A stretch of 37,821 nt of DNA. It comes from Nitrosomonas sp. Its GTDB lineage: Bacteria > Pseudomonadota > Gammaproteobacteria > Burkholderiales > Nitrosomonadaceae. This document shows positions 18,476 through 27,617 of the stretch, piece by piece. The stretch covers positions 1 through 37,821 of the forward strand of contig JADKHF010000018.1 in the NCBI GenBank assembly GCA_016721865.1, read 5' to 3'. The number at the start of each line of letters is the position of its first letter. Positions within the stretch are counted from its first letter, which is position 1. The position numbers and the translations under genes are program-made. The notes beneath the pieces were generated by a model, which worked only from the letters and a program-made list of their open reading frames with translations, was not told the origin of the DNA and ran no database searches.

Positions 18476-19665
18476 CTATGCATAGCTACGCAGACGCTGA
18501 GAGAAGGCTTGCAGTACTTCGATACCACTCTCCTCCGCACGCCGACACCAATCTTCCAACCGTTTGACCAGTTCTTCTGTTGTTGCGGTAGAACGTTGCC
18601 AGATTTCAGCTAATTCCTCGCGCATGGTATAAACTTTATCAAGTGTTTTAGCGTTACTGAGCACTTGGCTTAGTTTCTCACGTTCATGCTCTTGCAAAGT
18701 TTTTGAATCAGCCAAGATCCAACGCTTCAGAGTAGAATTATCCACACCATATTGCGTCGTCGCTTCTTTCAAGTGAACCATTTCTTTTGCAAAAGTTTCT
18801 TTCAACGATTTCGTATATTTGGCAAGAACTTCATAACGATGAGAAATAACTGCTTGCAATGTATCTGAATCGCACTGGGTTTTTCCTTATCGATACGCAA
18901 CTTAGGCGCAATTTTTTTGACCTTTGCAAGTCCCATCATCTCTAAAATACGGATATACAGCCAACCGATATCAAACTCGTACCATTTATTGGATAGTTTC
19001 GCTGACGTTGCATAAGCATGGTGATTATTATGTAGCTCTTCACCACCAATTAAAATTCCCCAGGGGACGATATTTCTGCTGGCATCTTCCGCCTGAAAAT
19101 TTCGATATCCCCAATAATGGCCAACACCGTTGATAATACCTGCAGCAAAAATAGGAGCCCACAACATTTGCACCGCCCACATAGTAATACCAATCGGACC
19201 AAAGAGTATTACATCAATAATCAACATTAATGCGACACCTTTTGCACTATGCTTGGAATAAACATTACGTTCTATCCAATCATCCGGCGTACCGTATCCA
19301 TATCTTTCCATGGTCTCTTGATTCTTTGCTTCTACTCTGTAGAGTTCCGAGCCTTCGCTTAACACTTTCCTGATACCAACAACAACAGGGCTATGTGGAT
19401 CATCCTTGGTTTCACATTTTGCATGGTGCTTACGATGAACCGCCGTCCACTGTTTTGTAACCATCCCGGTAGTTAACCACAACCAGAAGCGAAAGAAGTG
19501 GCTTGGGATCGCATGTAATTCCAGCGCTCTATGCGCTGAATGGCGGTGAAGATAAATAGTAATACCCGCAATTGTAATATGCGTAAAAACCAAGGTAACG
19601 ACGATATAACCCCACCATGGCATATCAATCACGCCAGAGATTAAAGTAAGAAAATCAGAAATCAT
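18476..19665 (-). CDS. Membrane fatty-acid (acyl-CoA/phospholipid) desaturase, frame broken once
   Basis: This is a di-iron membrane desaturase of the delta-9 type, which introduces double bonds into acyl chains and adjusts membrane fluidity. The three histidine boxes are present: HRHSAHR (about 40-46), HRKHH (about 77-81) and HNNHH (about 213-217), along with several membrane helices. The frame shifts by one at 18877-18885 (GGG/TTTTT run). The corrected join reads DKEK-QCDSDTLQAVISHRYEV and continues into a 130-residue coiled, charged C-terminal extension ending SQRLRSYA, known from proteobacterial DesA-like desaturases. Full length is about 396 residues. AAGGATGG lies just before the start. 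No electron donor gene is adjacent. Confidence 0.88.
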
Positions 19666-20081
19666 ATAATTACCATCCTTTTAATGGCCTACCGAGGCGC
19701 AGGCCTGACAAATAAAAAAACAAACACCCTCTGAATCCTTCCACCTCACTCAACTTAGATATTAAAAAACACCACCGAAGTGGGTGGATTAGCGCACCTG
19801 CTACAGACGACTAAAGTCAACCCCACCAGAACACATTTACAGTCAAGATCACCGTCTAAAGACAGTGGTTTTTATCAACTTTATGGAAAAAATCATTAAT
19901 TTCACTTTCTCGTTTACTGTACATGAAGTACTTACTCTTTACCACTTCTTTGCATAAAAATTATACTAACACTTCTCAGAAAAAAATATTAATTTGCGTC
20001 AATTGTCTATTTCAAACAAATAGTTTTAGTAAACCAAGATTTCATTTTCCAAATCGATTTTTGAGAAGAATTTAAAATCCT
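19666..20081. other. 416-bp AT-rich region upstream of the desaturase
   Basis: No gene is visible. On the minus strand it holds a TATAAT hexamer (19960-19965), a segment that can fold by AGACG/CGTCT pairing (19802-19857), an intrinsic terminator (19764-19787) and, close to the desaturase start, a GGCCT/AGGCC hairpin (19686-19705) just before the AAGGATGG ribosome-binding site. The region therefore looks like a structured leader or a small-RNA gene, not plain spacer. Confidence 0.5.
19764..19787 (-). terminator. Intrinsic terminator with UUCG tetraloop in the desaturase leader
   Basis: On the minus strand the sequence CCAC-TTCG-GTGG forms a stable stem with a TTCG loop, extended by further pairs with one bulge, and is followed by TGTTTTTT. 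It ends about 100 nt before the desaturase start codon and nearly 300 nt after the rluE stop. It could terminate rluE read-through, a small RNA, or the desaturase leader (attenuation). Confidence 0.65.
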
Positions 20082-20639
20082 TCACCTCTCAGGGCAGAGG
20101 CCATCCTGTATGCGCCACTCTCCGGGAGCAATTCCCTGCAGTGTGTATTTACCGATTGCATAACGGATCAATCGCAAAGTAGGGAATAATACCGCCGCCG
20201 TCATCCGCCTTACTTGACGATTTTTACCCTCCCTCAGGATCAGGGACATCCAGGATGTTGCAATATTCTTGCGATAACGAATGGACGGTGTTCTCTTCCA
20301 GAGATAGCTGGGTTCATCCATCAAAAATGCTTGTGCGGGTCGCGTTTTAAAATCATTCAGTACCACACCCTGGCGCAACTTATTTAATGCAATCTCATCG
20401 GGCTTGCCTTCAACCTGCACCCAATATGTTTTAGGTAGTTTAAACTCAGGATTGCTTATTCTGTTCTGCAATTTTCCATCATCTGTTAACAGAACCAAGC
20501 CTTCACTATCAGTATCCAGTCTGCCGGCCGGATAAAAGCCCGGCAATGGGATAAAGTCTTTTAATGATTGATGACCGCTCTCAGGTGTAAATTGGCAAAT
20601 TACACCATAGGGTTTATTAAACAAAATTAATCGAGACAT
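20082..20639 (-). CDS. rluE: 23S rRNA pseudouridine(2457) synthase RluE
   Basis: RluE converts a uridine in 23S rRNA (U2457 in E. coli) to pseudouridine. It belongs to the RsuA branch. Visible motifs are LILFNKPYGVICQF (N-terminal), the catalytic GRLDTDSEGLVLLTDDG with the active Asp at about residue 42, and LREGKNRQVRRMTAAV near the C-terminus. There is no N-terminal S4 domain, which fits RluE and not RsuA or RluB. The 185 residues are slightly shorter than E. coli RluE (217). It is the last gene of the proC-yggT-DUF167-sixA-rluE run, 39 nt after sixA. Confidence 0.9.
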   Translation of the reverse strand: MSRLILFNKPYGVICQFTPESGHQSLKDFIPLPGFYPAGRLDTDSEGLVLLTDDGKLQNRISNPEFKLPKTYWVQVEGKPDEIALNKLRQGVVLNDFKTRPAQAFLMDEPSYLWKRTPSIRYRKNIATSWMSLILREGKNRQVRRMTAAVLFPTLRLIRYAIGKYTLQGIAPGEWRIQDGLCPER

Positions 20640-20678
20640 GGCTCTTGAGCATGACCAAAAAGTAAGTCCAATTAAAAC

Positions 20679-21131
20679 TCATAGCATTTCAGCATAGATC
20701 ACAATATGCAGCACTGGTTCAATAATATTCTCTTTTTCTTGACATTTTATCCACCACACCGAACCTTTCTTAACACTTAATCCGGGCGGGATATCCGGAA
20801 TCAGATCGCTAGCGACCTCACCTAATGTAGGTTGATGACCGACTATTACAACAGCGCCTTTTGCATCAGACCAGTCAGCAGCAGTCAGAATACTCTTTAC
20901 ACTGGCGCCAGGGCCTATTTCATTATTAGTTACAAAATCAGATCTCAGTGCCATCGCAGTTTGTTGAGCATGCCGCGCCGGGCTGGCTATCACCAGTGTA
21001 TTTTCCGGCAATTTTGATTTAAGCCAATCAGACATGCGTTGTGCCTGATCTAGTCCTTTGGCAGTCAGTTTACGGCCTGCATCGGGAAAACTGTCTTCAG
21101 CCTCAGCATGTCGCCACAGAATCAATTCCAT
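20679..21131 (-). CDS. sixA: Phosphohistidine phosphatase SixA
   Basis: SixA is a small histidine-phosphatase-fold enzyme that removes phosphate from phosphohistidine on signalling or phosphotransferase proteins. The RHG-type catalytic motif is LILWRHAEAED (His at about residue 8). A second catalytic segment is VIVGHQPTLGEVA, and SPARHAQQTA lies between them. The ATG at 21131 gives 150 residues; a GTG one codon upstream is also open. It follows the DUF167 gene by 32 nt and precedes rluE by 39 nt on the same strand. Its target here is unknown. Confidence 0.88.
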   Translation of the reverse strand: MELILWRHAEAEDSFPDAGRKLTAKGLDQAQRMSDWLKSKLPENTLVIASPARHAQQTAMALRSDFVTNNEIGPGASVKSILTAADWSDAKGAVVIVGHQPTLGEVASDLIPDIPPGLSVKKGSVWWIKCQEKENIIEPVLHIVIYAEML

Positions 21132-21163
21132 CACATTGATTTAATAGAGGAGTACATTGATAA

Positions 21164-21460
21164 TCAACCCTGAAAATCGTTATATAATACATCCGGACCA
21201 TAATTAGGTTGGTAAATTACTATCACTTTATGCCGTGATTTATCACCTTGTTTCAATAGCACCTTGCAAAGCGGCACATCAAAATGCCTGGCAAGGAATT
21301 TCAGTAGCACAGTATTAGCCTTACCTTCTACCGGTGTGGCCGCAAGTTTTATCCTAAGCGCATCGCCATGCAGGCCTACTGCTTCGGTAGTTTTTGCACC
21401 CGTCTGAATATGCAATGTTAAAACAAGATTGTTTGCGTCATCATACCGATACCAGCTCAT
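21164..21460 (-). CDS. DUF167 (YggU-like) family protein
   Basis: This is a small conserved protein of unknown function, usually found after a yggT gene. The 98 residues include the family core TGAKTTEAVGLHGDALRIKL, then AATPVEGKANTVLLKFLA and VLLKQGDKSRHKVIVI. The order proC-yggT-DUF167 is widely conserved, which supports the call but does not reveal the function. It starts 15 nt after the yggT stop, so cotranscription is likely. Confidence 0.9.
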   Translation of the reverse strand: MSWYRYDDANNLVLTLHIQTGAKTTEAVGLHGDALRIKLAATPVEGKANTVLLKFLARHFDVPLCKVLLKQGDKSRHKVIVIYQPNYGPDVLYNDFQG

Positions 21461-21475
21461 AATCGCATCAATAAA

Positions 21476-22051
21476 CTAAAGGAGCACGGTGATGATTTCC
21501 CTATGCACTCCGGCCACTATCATCAGCAGCACTTGAATTAAGATCAACACAAACAATGGAGACAAATCAACATTGGCTATCGGTGGAATACGCTTACGAA
21601 AAATGTTCAGGAATGGGCGGGTAAAACTATCCAGTAATGGCGCTAACGGACTATGTGGATTAACCCAAGACAAAACAGCCTGCATAATAATCATTATCAA
21701 CACAATATAGAGCGTCACTTTAATAATCTCAACAATACCCAGCAACCCCATAATCCCTGATGCGGCGACAATATTCTCTGTAAAATCATACCCCTGAACC
21801 ATATAAACACTTGTTATGATCGCACATTCAATTAACCAGGCCAGGATCAGCGTGGATAAATCTATGCCAGCCCAGCCAGGAATAAAACGGCGTGCAGGCC
21901 GCACGATAAAATCAGTTACGGCAATAAGAAACTGGGATATTGAGTTATAGTAAGGAACACGTAACAATTGGAAATAAAACCGCAGTAGCAACGCCAAGGA
22001 AAGCAGCCCCAGAATAGTATCAAGAAGAAAAAGCAAGATCTGATTGGACAT
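21476..22051 (-). CDS. YggT family integral membrane protein
   Basis: YggT proteins are small inner-membrane proteins of uncertain role, sometimes linked to osmotic stress or cell-envelope/division processes. The 191-residue protein contains two copies of the YggT unit. The first is around FYFQLLRVPYYNSISQFL and DFIVRPARRFIPGWAGID. The second is around QAVLSWVNPHSPLAPLLDSF and RPFLNIFRKRIPPIANVDLS. Each is flanked by hydrophobic helices. It is preceded by proC (65 nt) and followed by the DUF167 gene (15 nt). Confidence 0.92.
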   Translation of the reverse strand: MSNQILLFLLDTILGLLSLALLLRFYFQLLRVPYYNSISQFLIAVTDFIVRPARRFIPGWAGIDLSTLILAWLIECAIITSVYMVQGYDFTENIVAASGIMGLLGIVEIIKVTLYIVLIMIIMQAVLSWVNPHSPLAPLLDSFTRPFLNIFRKRIPPIANVDLSPLFVLILIQVLLMIVAGVHREIITVLL

Positions 22052-22116
22052 AAGAGTTTTCCGAAAGAAAGACTGTAATTGATAATTAAGAAATCACTAA
22101 CTGGCTCTATCAAGAT

Positions 22117-22929
22117 TTAAATTCTGCTGAACTCATCACTCAGTTCTCGTGAACGCCTATCCGCAGCATGAACGGCGGCTATGATCTTACACTGAATATC
22201 ATTTTTTTCCATAGTCTGTATTGCTTGTTCGGTTGTACCACCCTTTGATGTTACACGAGCGCGCAATATGGCTACATCTTCATCACTCAGGCTAGCCAGT
22301 TTGCTGGCACCAGCAAATGTCTGCAAGCTGAGTTGTCTGGCTTGAGCATGCGTCAGACCCAATTCTATCCCCGCTTGCTGCATGGATTCAATAAAATAAA
22401 ATACATAGGCAGGACCACTTCCGGAAATAGCTGTCACAGTGTGCAGCATTTCTTCATTATCCATCCAAAGTGTAGAACCTACTCCGGCAAAAATTAATTC
22501 AGCATTCTTTTTATCTAGTTCACCAATACCTGGTGCGGCGTAAAGACCGGCAACACCGCAACGAACAAGAGAAGGTGTGTTTGGCATTGCGCGCACCACC
22601 CGTCCATAACCGCCCAACCAACGTATGATATCAGTCGCACGAACACCTGCCGCAATCGATATTATTAACTGATTATTCAATAATGGCGCCAGTTCCTGCG
22701 TCAAATCAAATAATTGTTGTGGTTTTACAGCTAACAAAATAACATCACTGTCTCCTACTCCATCGGCAAGATCGGCGACGGAAGAAACGCCTAATGTATG
22801 TTTTATTTTCTCACGGCTCTCTACGTTTATTTCAACTACATGAAGCTGCTCAGCTGCGTAACCTTGTTGCAACAATCCGCTGATTAAAGCAGAAGCCATA
22901 TTGCCGCCTCCAATGAATGTTATATTCAT
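22117..22929 (-). CDS. proC: Pyrroline-5-carboxylate reductase
   Basis: ProC makes proline from 1-pyrroline-5-carboxylate with NAD(P)H, the last step of proline synthesis. The nucleotide-binding motif is ITFIGGGNMASALISGL at the N-terminus. Further family features are VILLAVKPQQ, RAMPNTPSLV and the C-terminal dimer/active-site segment TAISGSGPAYVFYF and VTSKGGTTEQAI. The 270 residues are standard. Only about 110 bp separate it from the end of mutM. It heads the run with yggT, which in many bacteria also includes a YggS-type PLP protein; that gene is not present here. Confidence 0.95.
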   Translation of the reverse strand: MNITFIGGGNMASALISGLLQQGYAAEQLHVVEINVESREKIKHTLGVSSVADLADGVGDSDVILLAVKPQQLFDLTQELAPLLNNQLIISIAAGVRATDIIRWLGGYGRVVRAMPNTPSLVRCGVAGLYAAPGIGELDKKNAELIFAGVGSTLWMDNEEMLHTVTAISGSGPAYVFYFIESMQQAGIELGLTHAQARQLSLQTFAGASKLASLSDEDVAILRARVTSKGGTTEQAIQTMEKNDIQCKIIAAVHAADRRSRELSDEFSRI

Positions 22930-23041
22930 ATTAACCCTATCCTGATGTTAATCAATTCACATGCGAAGTAAATAATTTTATAAATTACCAAGAAATCACT
23001 CTGGTTTTCGAAATTAAACCAAAGTTCTGTGTGGGTATCAG

Positions 23042-23871
23042 TCAATGCTGACAACGCTGACAATAAAAACTGGAGCGTTGACTTTGTCTGATTTGTTTAA
23101 TCTCATGATTACATTTTTTACAGCGCTGCCCTCCACGCCCATAAACCCAGTATTGCTGCTGAAAATATCCAGGATTACCATCACTGTTAACAAAATCACG
23201 CAAACTGCTACCGCCTGCTTTGATTGCCTGCTGCAAAATCTTTTAACCGCTTGAACCAGTCTGTTATATCGCGTCATACCGATTCTACCAGCAGCTATTT
23301 TGGGATTGATCCCCGCTAAAAACAAAGCTTCATTCGCATAAATATTGCCAATACCTACGACCACATGACTATTCATCAGTGTTTGTTTAATACTGGCATG
23401 ACAATCTCTGGTTTTCTCAAATAATTGCTGCGCATTGAAATCTGCCGTCAATGGCTCGGGACCAAGATTCATCAGAAGCGGGTGCTGCAGAATATCCCCC
23501 GCATGCCATAACACTGCACCAAAACGGCGAGGGTCTCGCAGTCTCAGAATGGTTTGATCACTTAAGATCAATTCAAAATGATCATGCTTCTGGGGTGGTT
23601 CTATCGATTGCATCAGTTTTACCGGCAGTATGCGCAAACTCCCTGACATACCCAAATGAAGAATCAGCGTTCCAACACCGCAATCAAGCAAAAGATATTT
23701 AGCCCTGCGTGTCACTGCCTGAATCGTTAAACCCGCCAATAACTCAGGCAAATTGGCAGGTATAGGCCAACGTAGCCTGGGATTACGGATAATTACATTT
23801 GCAACTGATTGCCCCAGCAAATGGGGGGAGATACCTCGCCGTGTTGTTTCGACTTCTGGTAATTCCGGCAT
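23042..23871 (-). CDS. mutM: Formamidopyrimidine-DNA glycosylase (Fpg), frame broken once
   Basis: MutM removes oxidised purines such as 8-oxoguanine and cuts the abasic site. The N-terminus PELPEVETTRRGI carries the catalytic Pro-1 and Glu-2; RRAKYLLLDC holds the conserved lysine, and GIGNIYANEALFLAGI the helix-two-turn-helix. At about 23241-23245 one A is missing from a run. Restoring it gives VKKILQQAIKAGGSSLRDF and the C-terminal zinc finger (CKKC...CQRC). As written, the frame runs into an unrelated tail and loses the finger. The ATG shares its A with the stop of the DUF4340 gene. Reconstructed length is about 276 residues. Confidence 0.93.
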
Positions 23872-24746
23872 CAGTTCGCAGGCAATATCTGATTTGTTTT
23901 TATCCTGTGCGGATCGAGTAATTGCTGACCCGCATCAACAGGAAACTGATAACCAAATCCATCATTAACACGTAACAACAATACCGAGAATTCATTCTGC
24001 AGAATTCTCAGATTAATTTCCTTTCCATCTTGCAAACTGATTCTAATAAAGCCACTCTCAACAAAATCAGGACCAAACGCATGCTCCAATATCAGCGCTC
24101 TGGCATGAACCGTTCGCCATAACTGGATCCAGTGTTTTATCGTGTCTTCATCAAGTGCATCGCCAGAATGTTGCATGGTGATGCACCAATTTTCATTCTG
24201 AAACTCTACCGTCAAATGATTCAACTCAAATTTAACCGGAATTTCATTGGATTCCAGTAACTGTGGGCTGATCAGGTCGCCAGCGCTTGATGGCAAAGCG
24301 AGCACATAGCGCGGGGAAATCAAATACACCTGATCACCTGTCGCCACATATTGTTGATTGGTCGTGGGCGCAAATCCGCCAAAACCAAAATACTCATCAT
24401 CAACATACAACTGCACATTAGGCTGATCCAAGCCAAAACGCCCCAGATCTGTTAGTGGCAAACGCTGATTACTACTCACTGTCAGAATTTCGAGAATTTC
24501 CGCGATCTTTTTCTCGTCAGCACGGGCTTGCACCGGTTTTACCAGATACCAGTGATTATCCGATTGCTTAAGCGCAATCTCTTGTTGCTGCCTCACGATA
24601 ATACGTAAGCTCTGCACAGCTTCGATCGCACTGGTTGAAATCGAGTATTTATGAATATCCGGAGACTGCGGTCTAAAATACAGAAACACCGCCAAGCCGG
24701 CAATCGTAGCAAACATGATCAGATTAAGTCGCGCGTGATGAGTCAT
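23871..24746 (-). CDS. DUF4340 domain protein
   Basis: DUF4340 proteins are membrane-anchored proteins of unknown function that usually accompany GldF/GldG-type ABC transporter genes. The 291 residues start with a single N-terminal membrane anchor (LIMFATIAGLAVFLYF). A beta-rich extracytoplasmic part follows, including NHWYLVKPVQARADEKKIAE, GLDQPNVQLYVDD and GDQVYLISPRYV. It begins 3 nt after the GldG-like gene and overlaps mutM by one base, so it is certainly in the same operon. Its role is presumably in the envelope with the ABC module. Confidence 0.85.
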   Translation of the reverse strand: MTHHARLNLIMFATIAGLAVFLYFRPQSPDIHKYSISTSAIEAVQSLRIIVRQQQEIALKQSDNHWYLVKPVQARADEKKIAEILEILTVSSNQRLPLTDLGRFGLDQPNVQLYVDDEYFGFGGFAPTTNQQYVATGDQVYLISPRYVLALPSSAGDLISPQLLESNEIPVKFELNHLTVEFQNENWCITMQHSGDALDEDTIKHWIQLWRTVHARALILEHAFGPDFVESGFIRISLQDGKEINLRILQNEFSVLLLRVNDGFGYQFPVDAGQQLLDPHRIKTNQILPAN

Positions 24747-24749
24747 TAC

Positions 24750-26108
24750 TTATATTTTTCTTCTTCGGCGCCACCAAATCAAAATCCCGCTCACCAAAAA
24801 TAGTAAAGGTAATAAAACAAGAAAACCAACCGCGATCATAAGCAGCTCTGATTCACTTAAGATCAGATTGCTATCCAGAGTCGCGCGGGGTTGAATTACA
24901 ATCAATTCTTCATCGCCTGTGAGCCAATTGATCAGATTAATACCAAAATCTAAGTTACTGCCGTTCCCGAGATAAGTATTGGCAAGAAAATGTCCGCTAC
25001 CGGCAACAACAAATGCGCTGTTCACGATCGTTAATATTGCGCGTCAATGCCACTGCAATACTGATCGGACCAGCCACATCATCGGCTTGATCAAACATAA
25101 CCGCACCATTCAGATCGCCAGTTTCCACCCAGCCCTGTTGTGCCGCTTCAACCAATGAAACGCTGCTCCATTCTTCATTCTCATTAATCGTTATCTGGCG
25201 TGCAAACGGAAATACTGTAATATAATCAAAATTATTAGTGATGACGTGCTGCCCATAAATAGCACCCATAGCAAATGTAATCGGCGCTTTAAGCTGTTCT
25301 GCCTGAGGATCAACGACAACGCCCGGGGTGAGTGTCAAGCGTAACTTCTCTGTCAAGGGCAGTAACCCACGTAACGATTCCTGATCAACCAGCCATAATA
25401 TGTTACCGCCGCGATCAATATAATTCAGTAGCTTATCCACTTCACCGGGCAATAAGTCCGTCTGTGGAGAAGCAATCAACAACATGCTCGCATTCTCAGG
25501 AACATCCTGCTCAATGGCAAGGTTCAATTGCTGGCTGTTAAAGCCATTTGTACGCAAGTGTCTGCCAAATTCCCCAAATCATAATTAGCTTTCCCATCAA
25601 GCCTGCGTTCCCCATGACCGCTCAGCGCCACGATCAATTTATCTTCAGCGCGTACCAGACGCATCAAGGCGTTGGAAAATGCTTGTTCATTGATGACTGT
25701 GAGATGCTCAACTCTCTGATTAAAACTGATTACCATCTCACCGTTAACCTGAACATCCGCCTCCTGTGTCAGTATAGGTTGCGCCACCGGATCAATAAAT
25801 GTCAGAGAAAGATCTGGTTTTACACGCTGATAAAGTGCCACAAAGTCAGCAATAATCTTGCGAATATCACCCAACTGCGCATGTTGCTCAGTAGCATAGG
25901 CCGTCACTTGAACCGGGCCCTGCAATTTTTTCAGTATTTCAACACTCGCTTCACTCAGGCTATTACGTCCATTCTGACTGACATCCCATTGCAACCGGGT
26001 TTGTGTTGCAAGATAGCCCAGCAAAATAACCAATGACAACAGCAAAATGACAAATACGCCATTTTGTATCAGGTAGTGCCATCGTAATTTTTTATTCAGC
26101 GTGATCAT
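24750..26108 (-). CDS. GldG-like ABC transport auxiliary protein, frame broken twice
   Basis: These proteins have an extracytoplasmic region of the DUF4350/GldG type between two membrane anchors and pair with an ABC-2 permease. The N-terminal anchor is about residues 15-35 (NGVFVILLLSLVILLGYLAT). The middle includes LSEASVEILKKLQGPVQVTAY and IVALSGHGERR. The frame shifts at about 25558-25562 (LADT to LRTNGFNSQQLN) and again at about 25026-25030 (NINDR to VNSAFVVAGSGHF). The C-terminal anchor ends in the basic IWWRRRRKI. Reconstructed length is about 453 residues. It lies 16 nt after the permease. In Bacteroidetes the relatives support gliding; here the substrate is unknown. Confidence 0.82.
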
Positions 26109-26124
26109 TTACGTAACTTTTAGC

Positions 26125-26866
26125 TTACCCATGTAATCGCTCTCCATCCAAGCGACGAATCGTCAACACCAGAAAGGTAACTATGAACAAAATAAAATAG
26201 GCGATGCTCAAAGTGTCAATTAAACCCTGATTAAACTGTTCAAAATGCTTCAGCAATGAAATATAGTGTAACCATCCATCTGGTTCGCTTGCAGCCAGAT
26301 TGATCACCCACAATCCTAATAGCACGCCCAAGGAGCCAATCGCGGCGATTACCGGCTGTGCCGTCAAGCTGGAAATATAAAGACCCAAAGCAGAAAAACA
26401 TGCTGTTAGGAGAAACAAACCTATCGTATTGCTTAGTAACAAGCCATAATCCAGAGCACCACCAAGTCGTAATGAAATAGATAATGCAACAACCAGGGAG
26501 ATTACACCCAAAAAGAAAACCATTAACCCCAGAAATTTACCAATCACAATATCTGTCATGGAAACCGGTGACGAAATCAGTAATGTCAGCGTGCGATTAC
26601 GACGTTCTTCAGCCAGCAAACGCATGGATAATAATGGCGTAACCATCAGTAAAATAATGGCCGCCATAGCAAATACTGGGGAAATAAATTTCCGTAATTC
26701 CCGGGGGATTAGCAATTTGTAGCAACTGAGACTGCATCTCCAGAAATGCATCCAGCCGGACCATAAAAACCCAGGAGAGCACAAGTTGTATCAAAGCCAG
26801 CAATATCCAGGCCAAAGGAGAAATGAACAACATGCTCAATTCCTTACGGACAATGGTAACAATCAT
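26125..26866 (-). CDS. ABC-2 type (GldF-like) permease, frame broken once
   Basis: This is the membrane subunit of the neighbouring ABC transporter. The N-terminus MIVTIVRKELSMLFISPLAW and helices such as ILLALIQLVLSWVFM are typical of GldF/ABC-2 permeases. The frame changes between about 26680 and 26700, joining ANPPGITE to FISPVFAMAAIILLMVTPLL. The conserved LLAEERRNRTLTLLISSPVS coupling region and four more helices follow. Reconstructed length is about 247 residues. It starts 19 nt after the ATPase gene. Confidence 0.85.
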
Positions 26867-26885
26867 CTTAAAGATTCCTATTCGT

Positions 26886-27617
26886 TCATCGCTGTGTGAG
26901 TTGCGTAAATACCGCCTCCAGACTGGTACCCTGTTGCTGCAATTCAGTCATGGTTTGATCAAATACCACGCTACCTTTATGCATTATCTGTACTCTGTCA
27001 CATACACTCTCAACCTCAGACAATATATGTGTTGACAAGATGACACTACTGGATACTCCCAATTCCCGGATCAACGAGCGAATTTCACGCATTTGATTAG
27101 GATCAAGGCCTACTGTTGGCTCATCAAGAATAATGACATCCGGGTTATGAATGATAGCTTGCGCAATACCCACGCGTTGCTGAAAACCTTTCGATAGTGT
27201 GCCGATCACATACCTACCTTGAGCATCCAAACCACAACGTTGTTTCACGTTATCCAACGCAGCTTGTGCCCTTTGCTTGCTAATGCGATGCAGATAAGCA
27301 ACCAAAAGCAAATATTCATCGACAGTCATATCCTGATAAAGCGGTGGAATCTCGGGTAAAAAACCTAAATGCAATTTGGCCTCTTGCGGTTTATCCAACA
27401 AATCGATACCACAAATCTCCACACTACCGACACTCGGCGCAAGATTACCCGTCAGCATACGCATAGTTGTAGTTTTACCTGCGCCATTCGGCCCAAGCAA
27501 CCCCAGCACCTCTCCGCGTCTTAATTGGATATTCACATTATGTACCGCTGTATGATGACCATATTTTCGGCACAGATTCTGTGCCGACAAGGTTAAAGCT
27601 GCTGTTTCATCCGTCAT
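26886..27617 (-). CDS. ABC transporter ATP-binding protein (GldA-like)
   Basis: This 243-residue ATPase energises the adjacent permease. It shows Walker A GLLGPNGAGKTTTMRML (about 38-54), the Q-loop region LGFLPEIPPLYQDMTV, a signature motif LSKGFQQRVGIAQAI (the usual LSGGQ is LSKGF, common in this subfamily), Walker B VIILDEPTVGLDP, and the switch histidine in ILSTHILSEVE. It heads a five-gene operon: ATPase, permease, GldG-like, DUF4340, mutM. Export of an envelope component is likely from the ABC-2 type, but the substrate cannot be deduced. Confidence 0.92.
   Translation of the reverse strand: MTDETAALTLSAQNLCRKYGHHTAVHNVNIQLRRGEVLGLLGPNGAGKTTTMRMLTGNLAPSVGSVEICGIDLLDKPQEAKLHLGFLPEIPPLYQDMTVDEYLLLVAYLHRISKQRAQAALDNVKQRCGLDAQGRYVIGTLSKGFQQRVGIAQAIIHNPDVIILDEPTVGLDPNQMREIRSLIRELGVSSSVILSTHILSEVESVCDRVQIMHKGSVVFDQTMTELQQQGTSLEAVFTQLTQR

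Noticed and set aside
19801..19836. Possible 11-codon leader peptide (MCSGGVDFSRL) before the desaturase terminator
   Set aside because: No ribosome-binding site and no codon bias pointing to a regulatory amino acid; probably chance.
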